Of a stretch of DNA of 64,000 nt, positions 1 through 11,200 are shown piece by piece. Under the pieces are notes generated by a model. The model did no database searches and was not told the origin of the DNA. It saw only the letters and a list, made by a program, of their open reading frames with translations. Source of the DNA: Norana najaformis (taxonomy: Eukaryota > Annelida > Clitellata > Crassiclitellata > Hormogastridae); assembly GCA_964023275.1 (NCBI GenBank), contig OZ029917.1:19627488-19691487 (forward strand), read 5' to 3'. How positions within the stretch are numbered: position 1 is the stretch's first letter; each line of letters begins with the position of its first letter. The translations under genes and the position numbers were made by a program.

Positions 1-272
1 GTGTGACCTTCATATGCCTGGTAACAGTTTTTACTAAGTAGGCTATGCCCCTGCATATAAGCTGTTTTTGTTTCAAATGTTTGCATATAAACAATTTTTC
101 TAAACGTTGAAAGAACACCCATTTCATTAAAAAATAACTTTGACTTGCTCTGCCATGGCTGAGTTTATAGCCCAACAAGTAATGTTAGAATAAATACATT
201 GTGTGAACTTGCTATATTGCCACAGCTACAAATATAATGTTTGGTGGAAGTATAAAGTTCAGTTTCTTTCAG

Positions 273-397
273 CCAGGCAAGAGGTATTTCTTAAAAATGT
301 TGTTGACATATTTACAGATGTGTTAGGTCCTGATGAAATATTACCAGCTGAGAAACAACTTTCATGCCTGAATTTGACTCAGATGACTAAGACATGA
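273..397 (+). CDS. Possible terminal exon of an upstream gene
   Basis: A pyrimidine-rich acceptor (TTTCTTTCAG) at 263-272 is followed by 41 open codons and a TGA at 395-397. The predicted tail is hydrophilic with an amphipathic start (residues like KNVVDIFTDVLGPDEILP). I do not recognise the protein. The upstream part would lie before the window. There is no convincing AATAAA soon after the stop, so it may equally be a chance ORF. Confidence 0.25.
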
Positions 398-429
398 AAG
401 TTACACATTAATTCTTGAGGTGATGTGGG

Positions 430-452
430 ATGTGTGTGTGTGTGTGTGTGTA
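430..452. repeat. (TG)n microsatellite
   Basis: About eleven TG dinucleotides in the upstream intergenic region. Nothing else is recognisable between 398 and 640. Confidence 0.85.
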
Positions 453-639
453 TGTCATCTTGTCTTCAGGTTGCACATTTTTAGGTTTCTTAGCCATGTT
501 GTAGTGCCCTTGTCATGTTCTTTAAAGGTGCTATATAAATGTTCAGATGTATACTAGACTGTTAGGTTGTTCTGTTGCAATAGGTGATTCAAGAAATCAC
601 TTTGAATTGAATACATGCATGTAATTGGACATTTATGTC

Positions 640-780
640 GTGCCCCTTAGAACCTCTAGAAGGTGCTGAAACATGACTCCCTAAAAGATCTAAAGAGACT
701 TAAGACAGGCTAAAATGTTTCTGAAGAACAATTCAGATTTTCATTGGATGATTGTTCCAAAATGGTGATCCAATGCACAA
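640..780. repeat. Dispersed GGTGCT-type repeat, copy 1
   Basis: Shares an ordered set of short matches with 2996-3200: a CC..TTAGAACCTCT / AGGTGCTGA core, then AGGCTGAAAATGTTTCT-like sequence, then a TTCC..GG.GATCCA-like block. The pattern suggests two old copies of one dispersed, non-coding element. Shorter relatives lie at 46480-46700 and 53246-53290, around an inverted AGCACC/GGTGCT pair. Confidence 0.45.
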
Positions 781-1019
781 GGAGGCATAATGTGCCAGTT
801 ACTGTATGGAGCGCTGGTACAACAGGTCCCTAGAAGCTGCAGGGTGCAACCTCTACCTGGTTGGGGTGAGACGAGTCATAAAACTCCCCACCAGCAAGAT
901 CTGAGATAAGCTGGAGCACAGCCCGCCAGGCAATTACAGATAATCATTTAGATCTTAAACTCAGTGGTCTGTGCATCGATAACCAGTGCAATTCGTCCTA
1001 CATAAAACTGGATATATGC

Positions 1020-1965
1020 CCAAACCTAGTTACACCTCCAGTGAGGCAGCACCAGTGTTCAAGACAGACTGGAGTTGGTTAAAGAAAGGAGTTAGCTCTG
1101 CATAAACAGTATTAACATAATCAACTGCAGGACATATGAATGCTTGCATCAGGGTTGCAGCAGTCTGAGGTGTAAGTGAATGGCATATTGCACAAATATC
1201 TGGTGTAGATGATAAAATGTAAAAGCACATAATGATACTCTGCCAAGATGGTCAATTCCTGGCCCAAGGTCACACCCAAATCACGCACAGCAGGAAAAGC
1301 AATAAAGGGAAGTGATGCTGCAAAATAGGCAGATCAGTTTCATAGATCTGCCCACGGCTAGAAAGCCAGATGAACTGAGTTTTCTGAGGATTCAGCTGGA
1401 GGCTACTGGACGACATCCAGGCAGAAAGTACCTCTGATGTCTGAAGCATTTTCCTGATGGCCTTTACAGCTGTGCCATGAGCATATGCCTGAGTGTTATG
1501 ATGTCCTGATGAGCCATAACCAGCCAAGAAGAATGGATCCAGTAACATAGAGTAGGAGCCTGAAGATGAAATCCTGTGGGAGACAAAGTGAGACCACTGA
1601 CCAGTCAGTCCATGATGAACCAAAACCTCTGCTCGAGTATGCCCAGGGAGGAATAAACGCAACCACGAGAGCATGACACCGAACGACCTCACAAGGCGCT
1701 GCAAGAGAATGCATTGTCAACAGAGTTGACGGCCACACTCGCATCAAAAAGGCGAGGAGGATTACATATCCCTGGTCAACCTAAAAAATATTAGCCTAAA
1801 AACGTGTTTAATGGACTCGGTGAAATTAACCTTTCTGAACCCTGATTGCTGTTTAGGTAGAAAGGAGTTCAGCTCAAGATAACATGTGAGCAGCATCAAC
1901 GCATTTCTCAGCTTTCTTCAGCAAGAAAGATAAATTGGAAATAGGTTGATAAAGTACCCCACCAT
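1020..1965 (-). mobile_element. Decayed LINE reverse-transcriptase fragment (Jockey/CR1/L2 superfamily)
   Basis: Read on the minus strand, the stretch gives RT-like pieces in shifting frames. These are a QQSGFRK-like block near 1860, an LSWLRLFLPGHT-like thumb segment at about 1640-1670, a DTQAYAHGTAV segment (remnant of the YADDTQ catalytic box) at about 1460-1490, LQLNPQKTQFIWL at about 1370-1400 and a C-terminal ICHSLTPQTAATL / AFICPAVDYVNTVY block at 1100-1190. The catalytic aspartates are mutated and there are frameshifts and stops, so it is dead. It is a different family from the intact LINE at 21862-25677. Confidence 0.8.
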
Positions 1966-2185
1966 GGAGTGCGGTACTTTGAAATTGCCACTCCAGCAAA
2001 GGGACTCCAATTAGATACAACACTGCTGTCTGACTTAAGTTTGTGTTCAAAGCACAGGCTGTACTGAAATAATGTAAGTAACAACTTTAGATGCAGATGT
2101 CTGCACTGAGCATATCACCAGGCCCTTGTATGCATTTGGGTGACCCTCCCTCCCCCTCTATGGATTCCTTAATGGATGACCCTGG
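1966..2185. repeat. Dispersed repeat, copy A (partner at 27265-27485)
   Basis: Shares with 27265-27485 a collinear series of matches: ATGGAGTG.GGTACTTTGA, a GGCTGTACTGAAATAA core, a TTAGA(T/C)..GGAT-like segment, GGGCATA/GAGCATATCACC, and a final TTGGG/GACG..CCTTAAT block. There is no coding potential. It is probably an old transposon fragment, possibly the 3' or 5' part of the adjacent LINE remnant. Confidence 0.5.
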
Positions 2186-2995
2186 TCAAAATATACCTTA
2201 AGAAATTAAACTGGTACACTAGCCCTGTATTTAGAAACCTTTCATTAAATGCAAGATAACTGTTATTTGCAACTTTGAAACATGGGGAAAAGGTTGGACA
2301 AACCTGACTAGTACCTATGATTGTTCAAGGCACCAAGTGTATGGGCATAAAGCAGTAACCTAGATGGAATATTGGCATCACTTGGTCAAAAATATAACTT
2401 CAGATAACAAAACCCACTTTATCAGATAGTATGCGATTTCATAATGTTAAGTCCTTAACTTCACCTCTGCATAATTTCAGTGAGGGAAATGACTGGAGTC
2501 TTGCAGGATATGTGGTGTGTTGCCCTGCAGCTTTTAGATGTTTCTACACTTCCTCAAGACAGCACCGAAGCTCTGGACTAAGTCATCAACGTTCTTCAGT
2601 TTTTTAAGAGCATTTATTTTGTGTGAGCCTGAGACTATCTCAAATAAGTTCAAACTCATTGCTGTTGGCATCGAAAGAATGTTACCAAGAGCAAGTATAG
2701 CGTCCTTAGTGAGATTACATACCAAAAATACTTCACTAATGCAAAATGTTTGTCTGTATCAGTGAGTTTGTTTGTGTTTAGCTGTAATTTTAAAAATGGT
2801 GCACAAGGTGTTGGTTTGTTTGAGATGAGTTTTTTGCAGCAAACTTCTTTGTCTTTTCTTCGGGTGTTCATGATGCTGTTCACATTTAGATAATAAAAAT
2901 ATCTTACTGTTCAGTTTCATTGGTTGACTGTGGTTTTGATATTCAGACCAATTTGTTGTTAGAACAGCTGAGCCAGCCAAAACATATGAATCCGG
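2186..2995. other. Intergenic, no feature seen
   Basis: AT-rich sequence. The short ORFs on both strands overlap one another and resemble no family I know. Confidence 0.5.
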
Positions 2996-3210
2996 AAATT
3001 TATATAGGGTCTTTTAAAACCTCTGATAGGTGCTGAGACAAATAGTTTGACATATCTGAAAATGTACAACTTAACATAGGCTGAAAATGTTTCTTGAATT
3101 GTTTGTGGTTTAACGGTTTGGAATTTCAGCACAAGATTCTTCCAGAGGGTCATTCCAGTGCAGAGTGTGTATGGCAAATACAGTAAAGCTCTCACGTCCC
3201 ATAGTGTAAT
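2996..3210. repeat. Dispersed GGTGCT-type repeat, copy 2
   Basis: Contains TATATAGGGTC, AACCTCTGATAGGTGCTGA, AGGCTGAAAATGTTTCTTGAA and GGTCATTCCAGTGCA. These match the order of motifs in the copy at 640-780. Non-coding. Confidence 0.5.
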
Positions 3211-3819
3211 GTAGTGACGTGCTCAATTCTACTCTTGGGCCTTTGAGCTGGCAGTGGATGAATCCAAAGGTCCTGGACATTGGGCCAGCGCTTCACAGGT
3301 TTTACCATTTGCTTCCCAGCTTGTTCCACTATCAGATTCTGGTGACGGAGATTTATCCCAGATTGTTACATGGAATCTGCTCAGCCAGATCAACCATCAT
3401 GTCGCAATACTTCCAGTGTGAGTAGTCACTAGGTGCTCATGCCAGTGTAAAGGAGCATGAGAGTAAAGGGTTCTTGCAGGTGACAGAGCCAAGTTATGGC
3501 TGACCTGGTTAACTCAAGACAGAAACTCAAAGCTTGCTAGTTATTCTGGGCTATCACTGACTAGCAAGGCCTGTCCAATGGGGATGATCTTGAATGTACA
3601 TGTAATTCAGTCCTTGCAGTGGCGCTATAAAAGTTCTCACATTATTATTGTGTGAAGTCTAGCTTAAGTTCATCAAACGCTGAACTATTAAGGTAAAGCA
3701 AGCAGTTTGTTCGGTTAGTTTTTTGCATTTCCATATAGAGGAGGAGGATGTGACTTCTTATACTAAACTAACTTTTGATGTTGGACTAACATATTACCAG
3801 CGCTGTCTGCAAAGCATTG

Positions 3820-3890
3820 TATTTCCACATAAAAGCCATGTGTCATGTTCAATTGTTTCCACATAAAAGCCATGTGTCATGTTCAGTTGC
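3820..3890. repeat. 34-bp direct tandem duplication
   Basis: The block TTTCCACATAAAAGCCATG plus TGTCATGTTCAATTG occurs twice head-to-tail with almost no divergence. It indicates a recent local slip duplication in intergenic DNA. Confidence 0.85.
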
Positions 3891-3979
3891 GCTTACCACC
3901 AGAATTTAGAATGCCAGTTTGCATACTGATAGTGGCTATATTTAAGAGAGTTAAAGCTACCGCCATCACAGTCTGTACA

Positions 3980-4130
3980 TGAGGAGCTTAAATGGTGTGG
4001 CACCCATTCAAGAGAAGGATCTCACCGGATCAATTCATTGCAAAATGAACAGGGTTAAGGCCATACGGTCACTATATAAAACTGCGTACATTTACATTTA
4101 TATAGACATTTGCTTGTAATGTAATCAGAG
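3980..4130 (-). mobile_element. Dispersed SINE-like repeat (TATATAG-GACC-ATATGG family), inverted copy
   Basis: Reverse-complementing this stretch gives a GTAAATGTA-type end, a TTTATATAGTGACCGTATGG core, CTGTTCATTTTGCAATGAATT and GGTGAGATCCTTC. This is the same order as at 26575-26860, 29240-29465 and 56140-56250. No coding potential. Probably a non-autonomous retroposon. Confidence 0.55.
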
Positions 4131-4189
4131 AAAATCTACTGTAATTTGCTGTTGTGCGGCCTACTACAAATTCTAATACTGCCAAACAG

Positions 4190-4580
4190 CAACATCCGCG
4201 TGCGAACTCGCCATCACTTCACCACTTGCAAACTCTTTTCGCAGATCTTCCCTGAAAACTGAAAACATTCCTCTTCCACAAATCCTGTCGTGATTCCTCT
4301 TCTTCTCTTTTATCTGTCCTGCAGATCCAATTCGAAACACCACTACTGTATTCTGTCTTCCTCAACCTTGAATCCATTCAAATTAAGCGTCTTATGTTCA
4401 TTCAACCCCAAACATCACCCACCGTAGCTGCCACGCTGTCTCTGCCTGATTTTGGATCTTGACCTGGAACCAAACCCTTTTGCCTATCGATTTTGTTTTG
4501 ACTGAGCGCCTGTGAATAAGCTGGTCCCCGCGGCACGGCTTTCGTTGGGCGCTGTAGGAATCTTGGAATTACGATCCAAA
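4190..4580 (+). mobile_element. 5'-truncated LINE tail (same family as the intact LINE)
   Basis: Matches the end of the ORF and the 3' UTR of the element at 21862-25677. It shows the CACTTCACCTCTTGCAA / CTGAAAACATT..CTTTTCCA end of the RT ORF, then GATCTTGACCTGGAAC, TTTGCCTATCGATTTTGTTT, GAGCGCCTGTGAATAAGCTGG and GCGCTGTAGGAATC. It ends in a short GATTACGA-type tail. Dead fragment. Confidence 0.8.
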
Positions 4581-4584
4581 ATTC

Positions 4585-5005
4585 ACCAGCCCGAGCTGTT
4601 ACCAGGACACCCTAGCATGATCACCATATCACTCCTGTGTTGAAATCACTCCACTGGCTGAAAATCCCTGAATGCATTCATTTCAAAGCCCTTTTGCTAA
4701 CCTATAACTCTCTCCAGCCCATTACTCCTCAAGTATTCCATTCACACTGAAGTCTCACCTTCTCAAGATACCCCACCCTTATCCATCGAATCCGCTGCAT
4801 TCTCATTTCTCTCAGCTTAAACTCAACCCACTCTAACAGCTCCTCCCTCTTCTTTCTCTGTTCTTCTGGCAACCAGATTTGGTTCTTGATATGGCATCTT
4901 TGGACAACCCCACTGACTTGACGCAGCGCTCGTGAATAAGCTGGTGCCTTTCGCTTAGATTTTAAGTAGCGCTAAAGTTTGAGATTACGATTACGAATAA
5001 ATGCC
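4585..5005 (+). mobile_element. Second 5'-truncated LINE tail in tandem with the first
   Basis: Begins in the sequence corresponding to [22 protein letters not shown] of the intact RT ORF and continues through a deleted middle to the 3' UTR (CTCGTGAATAAGCTGGTGCC, TAGCGCTAAAGTTTGAG). It ends in two GATTACG units. It lies about 250 bp before the prolidase start codon. Confidence 0.75.
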
Positions 5006-5099
5006 TTGACAGTTAATAGAGCTTATTCGGTTATAACGGTTGGAACATGTGTTTAAAGCTGCCACATTTTATTCTTTGCAAACTCAAAGTAAATATGGA

Positions 5100-5258
5100 T
5101 TCCTTGCTCAAAGTCCAAACGCATGTGATTGGGTGAGGTCACCAATTTCGAAAGGAGCGTGTACTTAACCCATAGATATTATAATTGCTCACATCTATGG
5201 TTTAGCCTGGACTGGAAGAGGATTGGACTACAGCATTTAACTTCATTTGGGCTTCAGA
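5100..5258 (+). promoter_or_regulatory. Probable prolidase promoter and 5' UTR
   Basis: This is the stretch between the LINE tail and the prolidase ATG at 5259. It contains an inverted CCAAT (ATTGG near 5128) and no clear TATA box. Assigned by position only. The transcription start cannot be fixed from sequence. Confidence 0.3.
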
Positions 5259-8200
5259 ATGGCGTTGGCGAAGAAAGTGTAAGTAATCTGTAATGTTATA
5301 AGTGTATTCACTAGTATTACAATGTTTTGAGCTATCAAGGTATTAGTTAATTACTAGCTGGATTTCAATCAATAACCGTAACTTGCATTCGGGCTGTCAT
5401 CAAAACTCCCAAACACTTATCACATCTCTCCTGTTCTCAAATCACTTCACTGGCTTAAAATACCAGAACGCATGGCGTATTAAGTCCTTTCACCTACCTA
5501 TAACACAATTCAATCCCCCACCCTCTTATCTTCGACAGTTATATACAATCCAACCACTCCGTTCAACCCGATCCTCTTCTGTCCTAACACTTCTTCGCCC
5601 TACCGTCACCTGGTCCTTAAAATTTGGAAACGCTCCATATCCATAGCTGCTCCGCCCCTCTGGAATAAACTCCCGCCGGAATTACGACAATTATCTGACC
5701 CATCATACGAACTCACCAACACTTCACTTGCAATTCTGTGCTGGTCTATCACTGAAAACCGAAAACATTACTTTTCCAAAAATCTTATCCTGATTCTTCC
5801 TGTTCCCCTTATCGGTCTTCCCACTCCATTTTCAAGCATCATCCAACGTAGCCATCAGCCTGACTCCTGGACCTTGACATGGAACTGAACCCTTTCTGCC
5901 TAATGATTTTGTTTGTCTGAATGCCTGTGAGGGGTGTCACATTCTGGCAGTCCACCATGCACGGGTCTGGTCTGAGGAGCGCCGGCACATAACCAAGAGT
6001 GGTGCAGAGGCGAACTGCCCCCATGCATATAGCTAAATCTGCCACTGTTAGAAGATCTCTTCATGTTATGATTAAGGTATTAGACACATTGGCAATCAAA
6101 GATAAGATAACGGAAAATTAGTTGGCAAAGATTGGTGATTCGATATGTCTGGAAACCAAGCAACAGAAATAGATACATATCCATGAAACATGAAAACATA
6201 TTTGGGCATCTTAAGAATATCTGTTTCCAGCAAACTTAAAATATTAAACCCAGGTAATTATAATTTATAATTGTAGTTTAAAATCTATAAAGCACCTTTT
6301 GGAGGATAAACTGAACAGGGACGTCCCAACCCAAACAAGCAGAATCGCTTTTAAACAGTACAATCTTCAGGCATTTGTGGAAAACTTCACCCACACTTCA
6401 CCTATTGTAATTTCTGAGAGAGACGGTTCCAGCTGGTGGGACCAACATAGGCAAAGCTTCTGGAGTGGGCCGCTGCTGTTTGCATGTGAGGGACAAACAG
6501 GAGATGAGCTGGATCTTGTTACAGTTCAGAGGCGATTGGAAGGAATCATGATTGTGCTCATAATGACAATGACTGATCTTCAGGCAGATAGCTGTATTTT
6601 ATTATATCAATGGAGAGGATGTTTGCTGGGAGCACAGCTAACACGTCTGCTGTTAACCAAAGAGATGCTTGTCCTGCTGCATGATGAAATTATGTTATCC
6701 TGAAATACTGTTAGTCACTAAAATGTACAAAATAATTATAATAATTATTGAATACACTAGTTTCTAGATTGCTCCCATGTAAAAGCTGTTGCTTTTCTCT
6801 CGAACTGTATGTATACAGTGGCATTGCAGGCCAAGGCTTCCGGGTCCAGACCCCCCACCTGAGGCCAAGATCACTTTTGCAAACTATGCAGTTCGGAATA
6901 TATCAGAAACAGTAATAGGTAGATCAAAATAGATAGGTCAAAATAGATAGTCACAAAACCAGAAACAGATTCATGCAGGTAGGAAAATCAGAAACACAAG
7001 AAAGAGTAGTCCCTTAAGCCAAGCCCCAGAGGCAACCCTGGGGTAAAGTGGTTGCAATTTCATTGCTTAGCCTTGGCATATGAGGACAAATGGTCACTGC
7101 TCTCCCTTGCTGCCTTATCCTCCCACTGAGAGTGAAGGGTAATATATACTTGTTATAGATGAAGGGTGTAAGTGGAATTGAAATCTCCAAAAATAATGTT
7201 TCTTATTTTGCGACCCATCTGTATCTCAGATTTTCCAACCTTCCTGAATCATTTTCTGATTTTCCAGCCTTTGTGGTGCTGAGGGTATGCCATGTCCTAG
7301 TGGTTAGCTGGACTATCAGTCAAAAGTTGCAAGTCCAAATCCCCACCAGAGCAGATTTTTTTGAGTTTTCAGTTCCAGCTGAGGTATAATGAGTATAATT
7401 ACCATACACTGTCAATGGGAGGATAAGGCAACAAGATATGCCAACCTTTGTCAGTGATCTGTTTTTCAAACCAGTCTTTATCTGTTTCGGATTTTCTGGC
7501 CTTCTTGTTGCTGAGGTGTACACAATGATCTAGTGGTTAGCATGTTTTACTGTCAATTGAAAGTTTTGGGTTCAAATCCCCACCAGGGGAGAATTTGCTT
7601 TCGAGATTTTGGCTCCACTTACACCCCTAGCAAACTCAGTTATAGCGAGTACAATGACAGTACACTTTCAGTGGGAAGAATGGGTGACAAAGGATAGGAC
7701 TGGCCACCTGCCTTCACAAGGGCAGGTCTATATTGGAACTAGGGTTGAAAGTTCACACCACGTTCAGAGCTCCTGGTCAGTGTAGCATTTGGATGATGAA
7801 TTGCAACAGCCAAATGAAGTGTTTGCAGAACATGGTTATGCTCACCAGTTGACACTTCCTGGGGTATTGGCAGAAGATGCTGCGACAGAAAAAGGTGCGT
7901 GTCCTCATTATAGTTCACGTGAGGACCTAGTCAAATAGTAACAAGTCTTGGGACTGATGATAGTGAGGATGGCAGAAATGTTGAGCCTTGTAGATGGTTA
8001 GTCCTACCAATAGAGGAAGATCCCAGGTAACTACCAGAAGACTCATGTGAAACTGAAAAACCTCTTTTGAAACTAGACAAACCCAAAACACCCACAACAC
8101 CCACCATGCATATAGTTATCTATGACATTCACAACTCACAACACCCAACTGCTAAGAACATCTTTATTACAGCCATGAGCTGTTAATCTAATCTGATTAC

Positions 8201-11200
8201 TTTTATAGCACCAGCATCATAATGCACAAAGCATCAAGAATCATAATCCTTTCGAGAAGTCCGGTGGAAGTGTAATTGTGTTAATTAAAGAAAAAAAGAA
8301 ATCAGTTAAGCCATGATGCCCACATCATCAATCAAGCTATAGCATCCAAACTTCCATACCGCGCACCTGTTCACATGCTATTCCTTCATGCCTAATTTCT
8401 GTGATGATCTTTCTTTTAGGGCAACTTATAGTATGGGTGGTCACACCTTGGAGATTCCCATGGAGTTGCACGTTCTGAACAGAAAGCGTCTTTGTGAGAG
8501 ACTCAAGACTAAGAACATTCCAAAAGGATCTTTGGTTCTTCTTCAGGGTGGTGATGCATTCCAGCGCTACTGCACAGATGTTGATGTAACAACATTTCGA
8601 CAGGTGCGTTTTGAAACTGGTTGATAATAGTTACTGTGTTATCCCGTTTACGCATGACCCATTTACATGTCATTCTGCTTAACATTCAGTTTGGGCTCCT
8701 GATGCTGCCTATTTAATGTGCCAACTTAATGAATCTCTATAAAAAATTGATCTATTACCTTCAAACTATATGTTGATGATATTGCCTGAAAATCTGTTAC
8801 TTAATTATTTAATTATTTACCCTACCTGCTTTGTAACTAGTTTAAAATGATACTTGCCCATTAACAATGGAAACGTGTGGATTGCATTGTGCAGTTTCAT
8901 GCTAAATGTGCTGTACACTCGTTTTAATGCATGACTTTTAAACTTTGCTAGTTTCAGTGTATACATTGTGAGTGTATTGCACATTTATTTCTGTTCCACA
9001 CTTTCTGTTCCATACAGCATCAGAATAGAAAACATTTCAAAGGCATCTTTTAAGAGCTTTTCTGAAGTGAAGTTTATGCTTTCCAAACTAATATGTGTAG
9101 GAGTCCTATTTTCACTGGTTGTTTGGTGTCCTGGAGCCTGGTTTCTACGGAATACTGGATGTGGACAATGACAAAGCTATTCTGTTTGCTCCACGGCTAG
9201 ATGAGTCATACCGTATCTGGATGGGCGAGTAAGTCATTAATGTTGTTTGTCTTATAATTCATTCACTCATTATGTTGGTTGCCTATCGAGTAAAGAATTC
9301 AGTTTAAAATTTGCCTTATAGTTTATAAAGCATTACATTTGGATCTGCTGATGTATCTTTGCTCCTTTCTCACCCCTCATACCAGCAAATATCGCACTCG
9401 ATCAGCGAATGCTCTGGCTGTGCCATGCCCCAGAACAACATTGGGCTCTCAGGTGTTTTTGTGGCTGGTCCAAAGCTTTGGAATACATCGCTTAGTTCTG
9501 TGCGTTCTGTTGTTACACTAGTGTGTTACGTAACTAAATTCGAAAATCATCGGTTTTAGCTTGCTTTCCTATCCTAGCTTGACTTATGATTTCTCTGACT
9601 CATCAGATTTGGACCTGGCACCTCTAATGTTTTATGACTTTTGACTGCGAATTAACTTGACGACCATTGATTGATGCTGTATGCATTATGATAGCAGCGC
9701 TTTAGAAGTCATTGGATTGGATTATGATCAGACTAGATAATTAAGAGGAGACATTTTTTGTAATTTTATCAGTTTTGTAATCTGTGAAAGCTAAATGACA
9801 TTGAATCTGGACTTTACTTTAAATATTCATTCATGTGTTATCAGTTTAGCTACCAGTAATAACAAACTTAGTTGTTCTGCTGAATATTTGTCTCACTACT
9901 CGAACAGTTGTTCTAGCTGTGTAGTGCATAAACATATATCGAATGGAAAAAAGCACACTTACTTACCATCTTGTTATGCTGATGTTCATTAGTGATTTCT
10001 TGTTTTTGTAGAATCTACCAGCCTGAATACTTCAAAAACAAGTATGGAGCAGATGAGGCATATCATGTGGATGAGGTAAAGAAATGAGCTAATAGATTCT
10101 ATAATTGTTATTTTTTATGCTTTGTTTGATGGTAAAAGTCTTACACAATGAGATCAAATGTCCACATAAACAGGCTGCCACCCACATTGGGGGGAAGCTG
10201 ACCAGTGCAAGCCATCTGGGCCAACTCAATGCAAGTTGGGATCTTAAAAAAGGTACCCTCTTCTTACATTACTGGTGTGTTTATGCTTCAGCCCAAAAAT
10301 CCTTCAAAACCATGGACAGCAGGACCACACTTCTGAGGAGTGTATACAGTTGTGTTATTTCGGCTTTTACCAATGTAGGCTTGTTTTATTAGTTACATTT
10401 TTCGAAGAAGGACCAGTTGGTTATCACCATATTCCGACAAATAGACAGATTCAATGTTTGAAATATTACAACTTATACCAGCTCATGTCAGCAGAATGTA
10501 GTCCTCCTTAGATCCTGTTTACTGTTGTATTAGTGGTCCACTCTCAAACAACCCTCTTGTTTTCCAGGACTTTGTGGACTAATGGCCTGCTTCATTTTAT
10601 CTTCAATAGGATAATTTGCTTTTATACAGTTTAAAGTCTGCTGCATCCAGATCTGCCTGAAATGCCTTTAATGTGCATAATGAGCTAATCGCTGATTAGC
10701 AGAAACTGTTGCAAGATAATTACCTGATTATAAGTAGCTCACAATAGCCTGTTATTGTCCCTGATCCTCAAGCCTTTGTGAGTGCATCTGATCTTACATA
10801 TATGTGCTAACCTAGGCATGAGTACTTGTAAAAGTTCATCCTGATAATATACGTTCCTGCATTCTTGTGAAAGTGCATTCTGATGATGTAATTATGTTCT
10901 CTTTTGTAAGTCTGTACTGTATTTTATGCATCTTTGTTTTTGGGTTTGTTATTTTTGGCAATCATTGACTGTCACTAAATTAATGTATGTTTGGTAATGT
11001 AATTGCTCATTTATTACATAGTTCCATCAATATTTCTCATCAGACATGTTGTCCTGAAGTCGAAGAGTGAAATGCAAATATGACTATTTAAGCTATCCAG
11101 CAGGTTCCAGCCTTTCCTTGTGGCTACTTTGTGGCTACGACTCAACAGTAAGTTGTTAGTTTCATGTGACAGCTGGATTTGAACCCCAAATGCAGAGGTG

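Noticed and set aside
6299..6703. 134-codon open frame in prolidase intron 1
   Set aside because: No recognisable domain, no splice context, and it starts beside a TATAAAGCACC repeat motif. Probably repeat-derived chance ORF.
7268..7640. Possible functional tRNA genes
   Set aside because: A- and B-box motifs are present, but no cloverleaf with paired acceptor stems can be drawn, and the shared downstream body marks SINEs.
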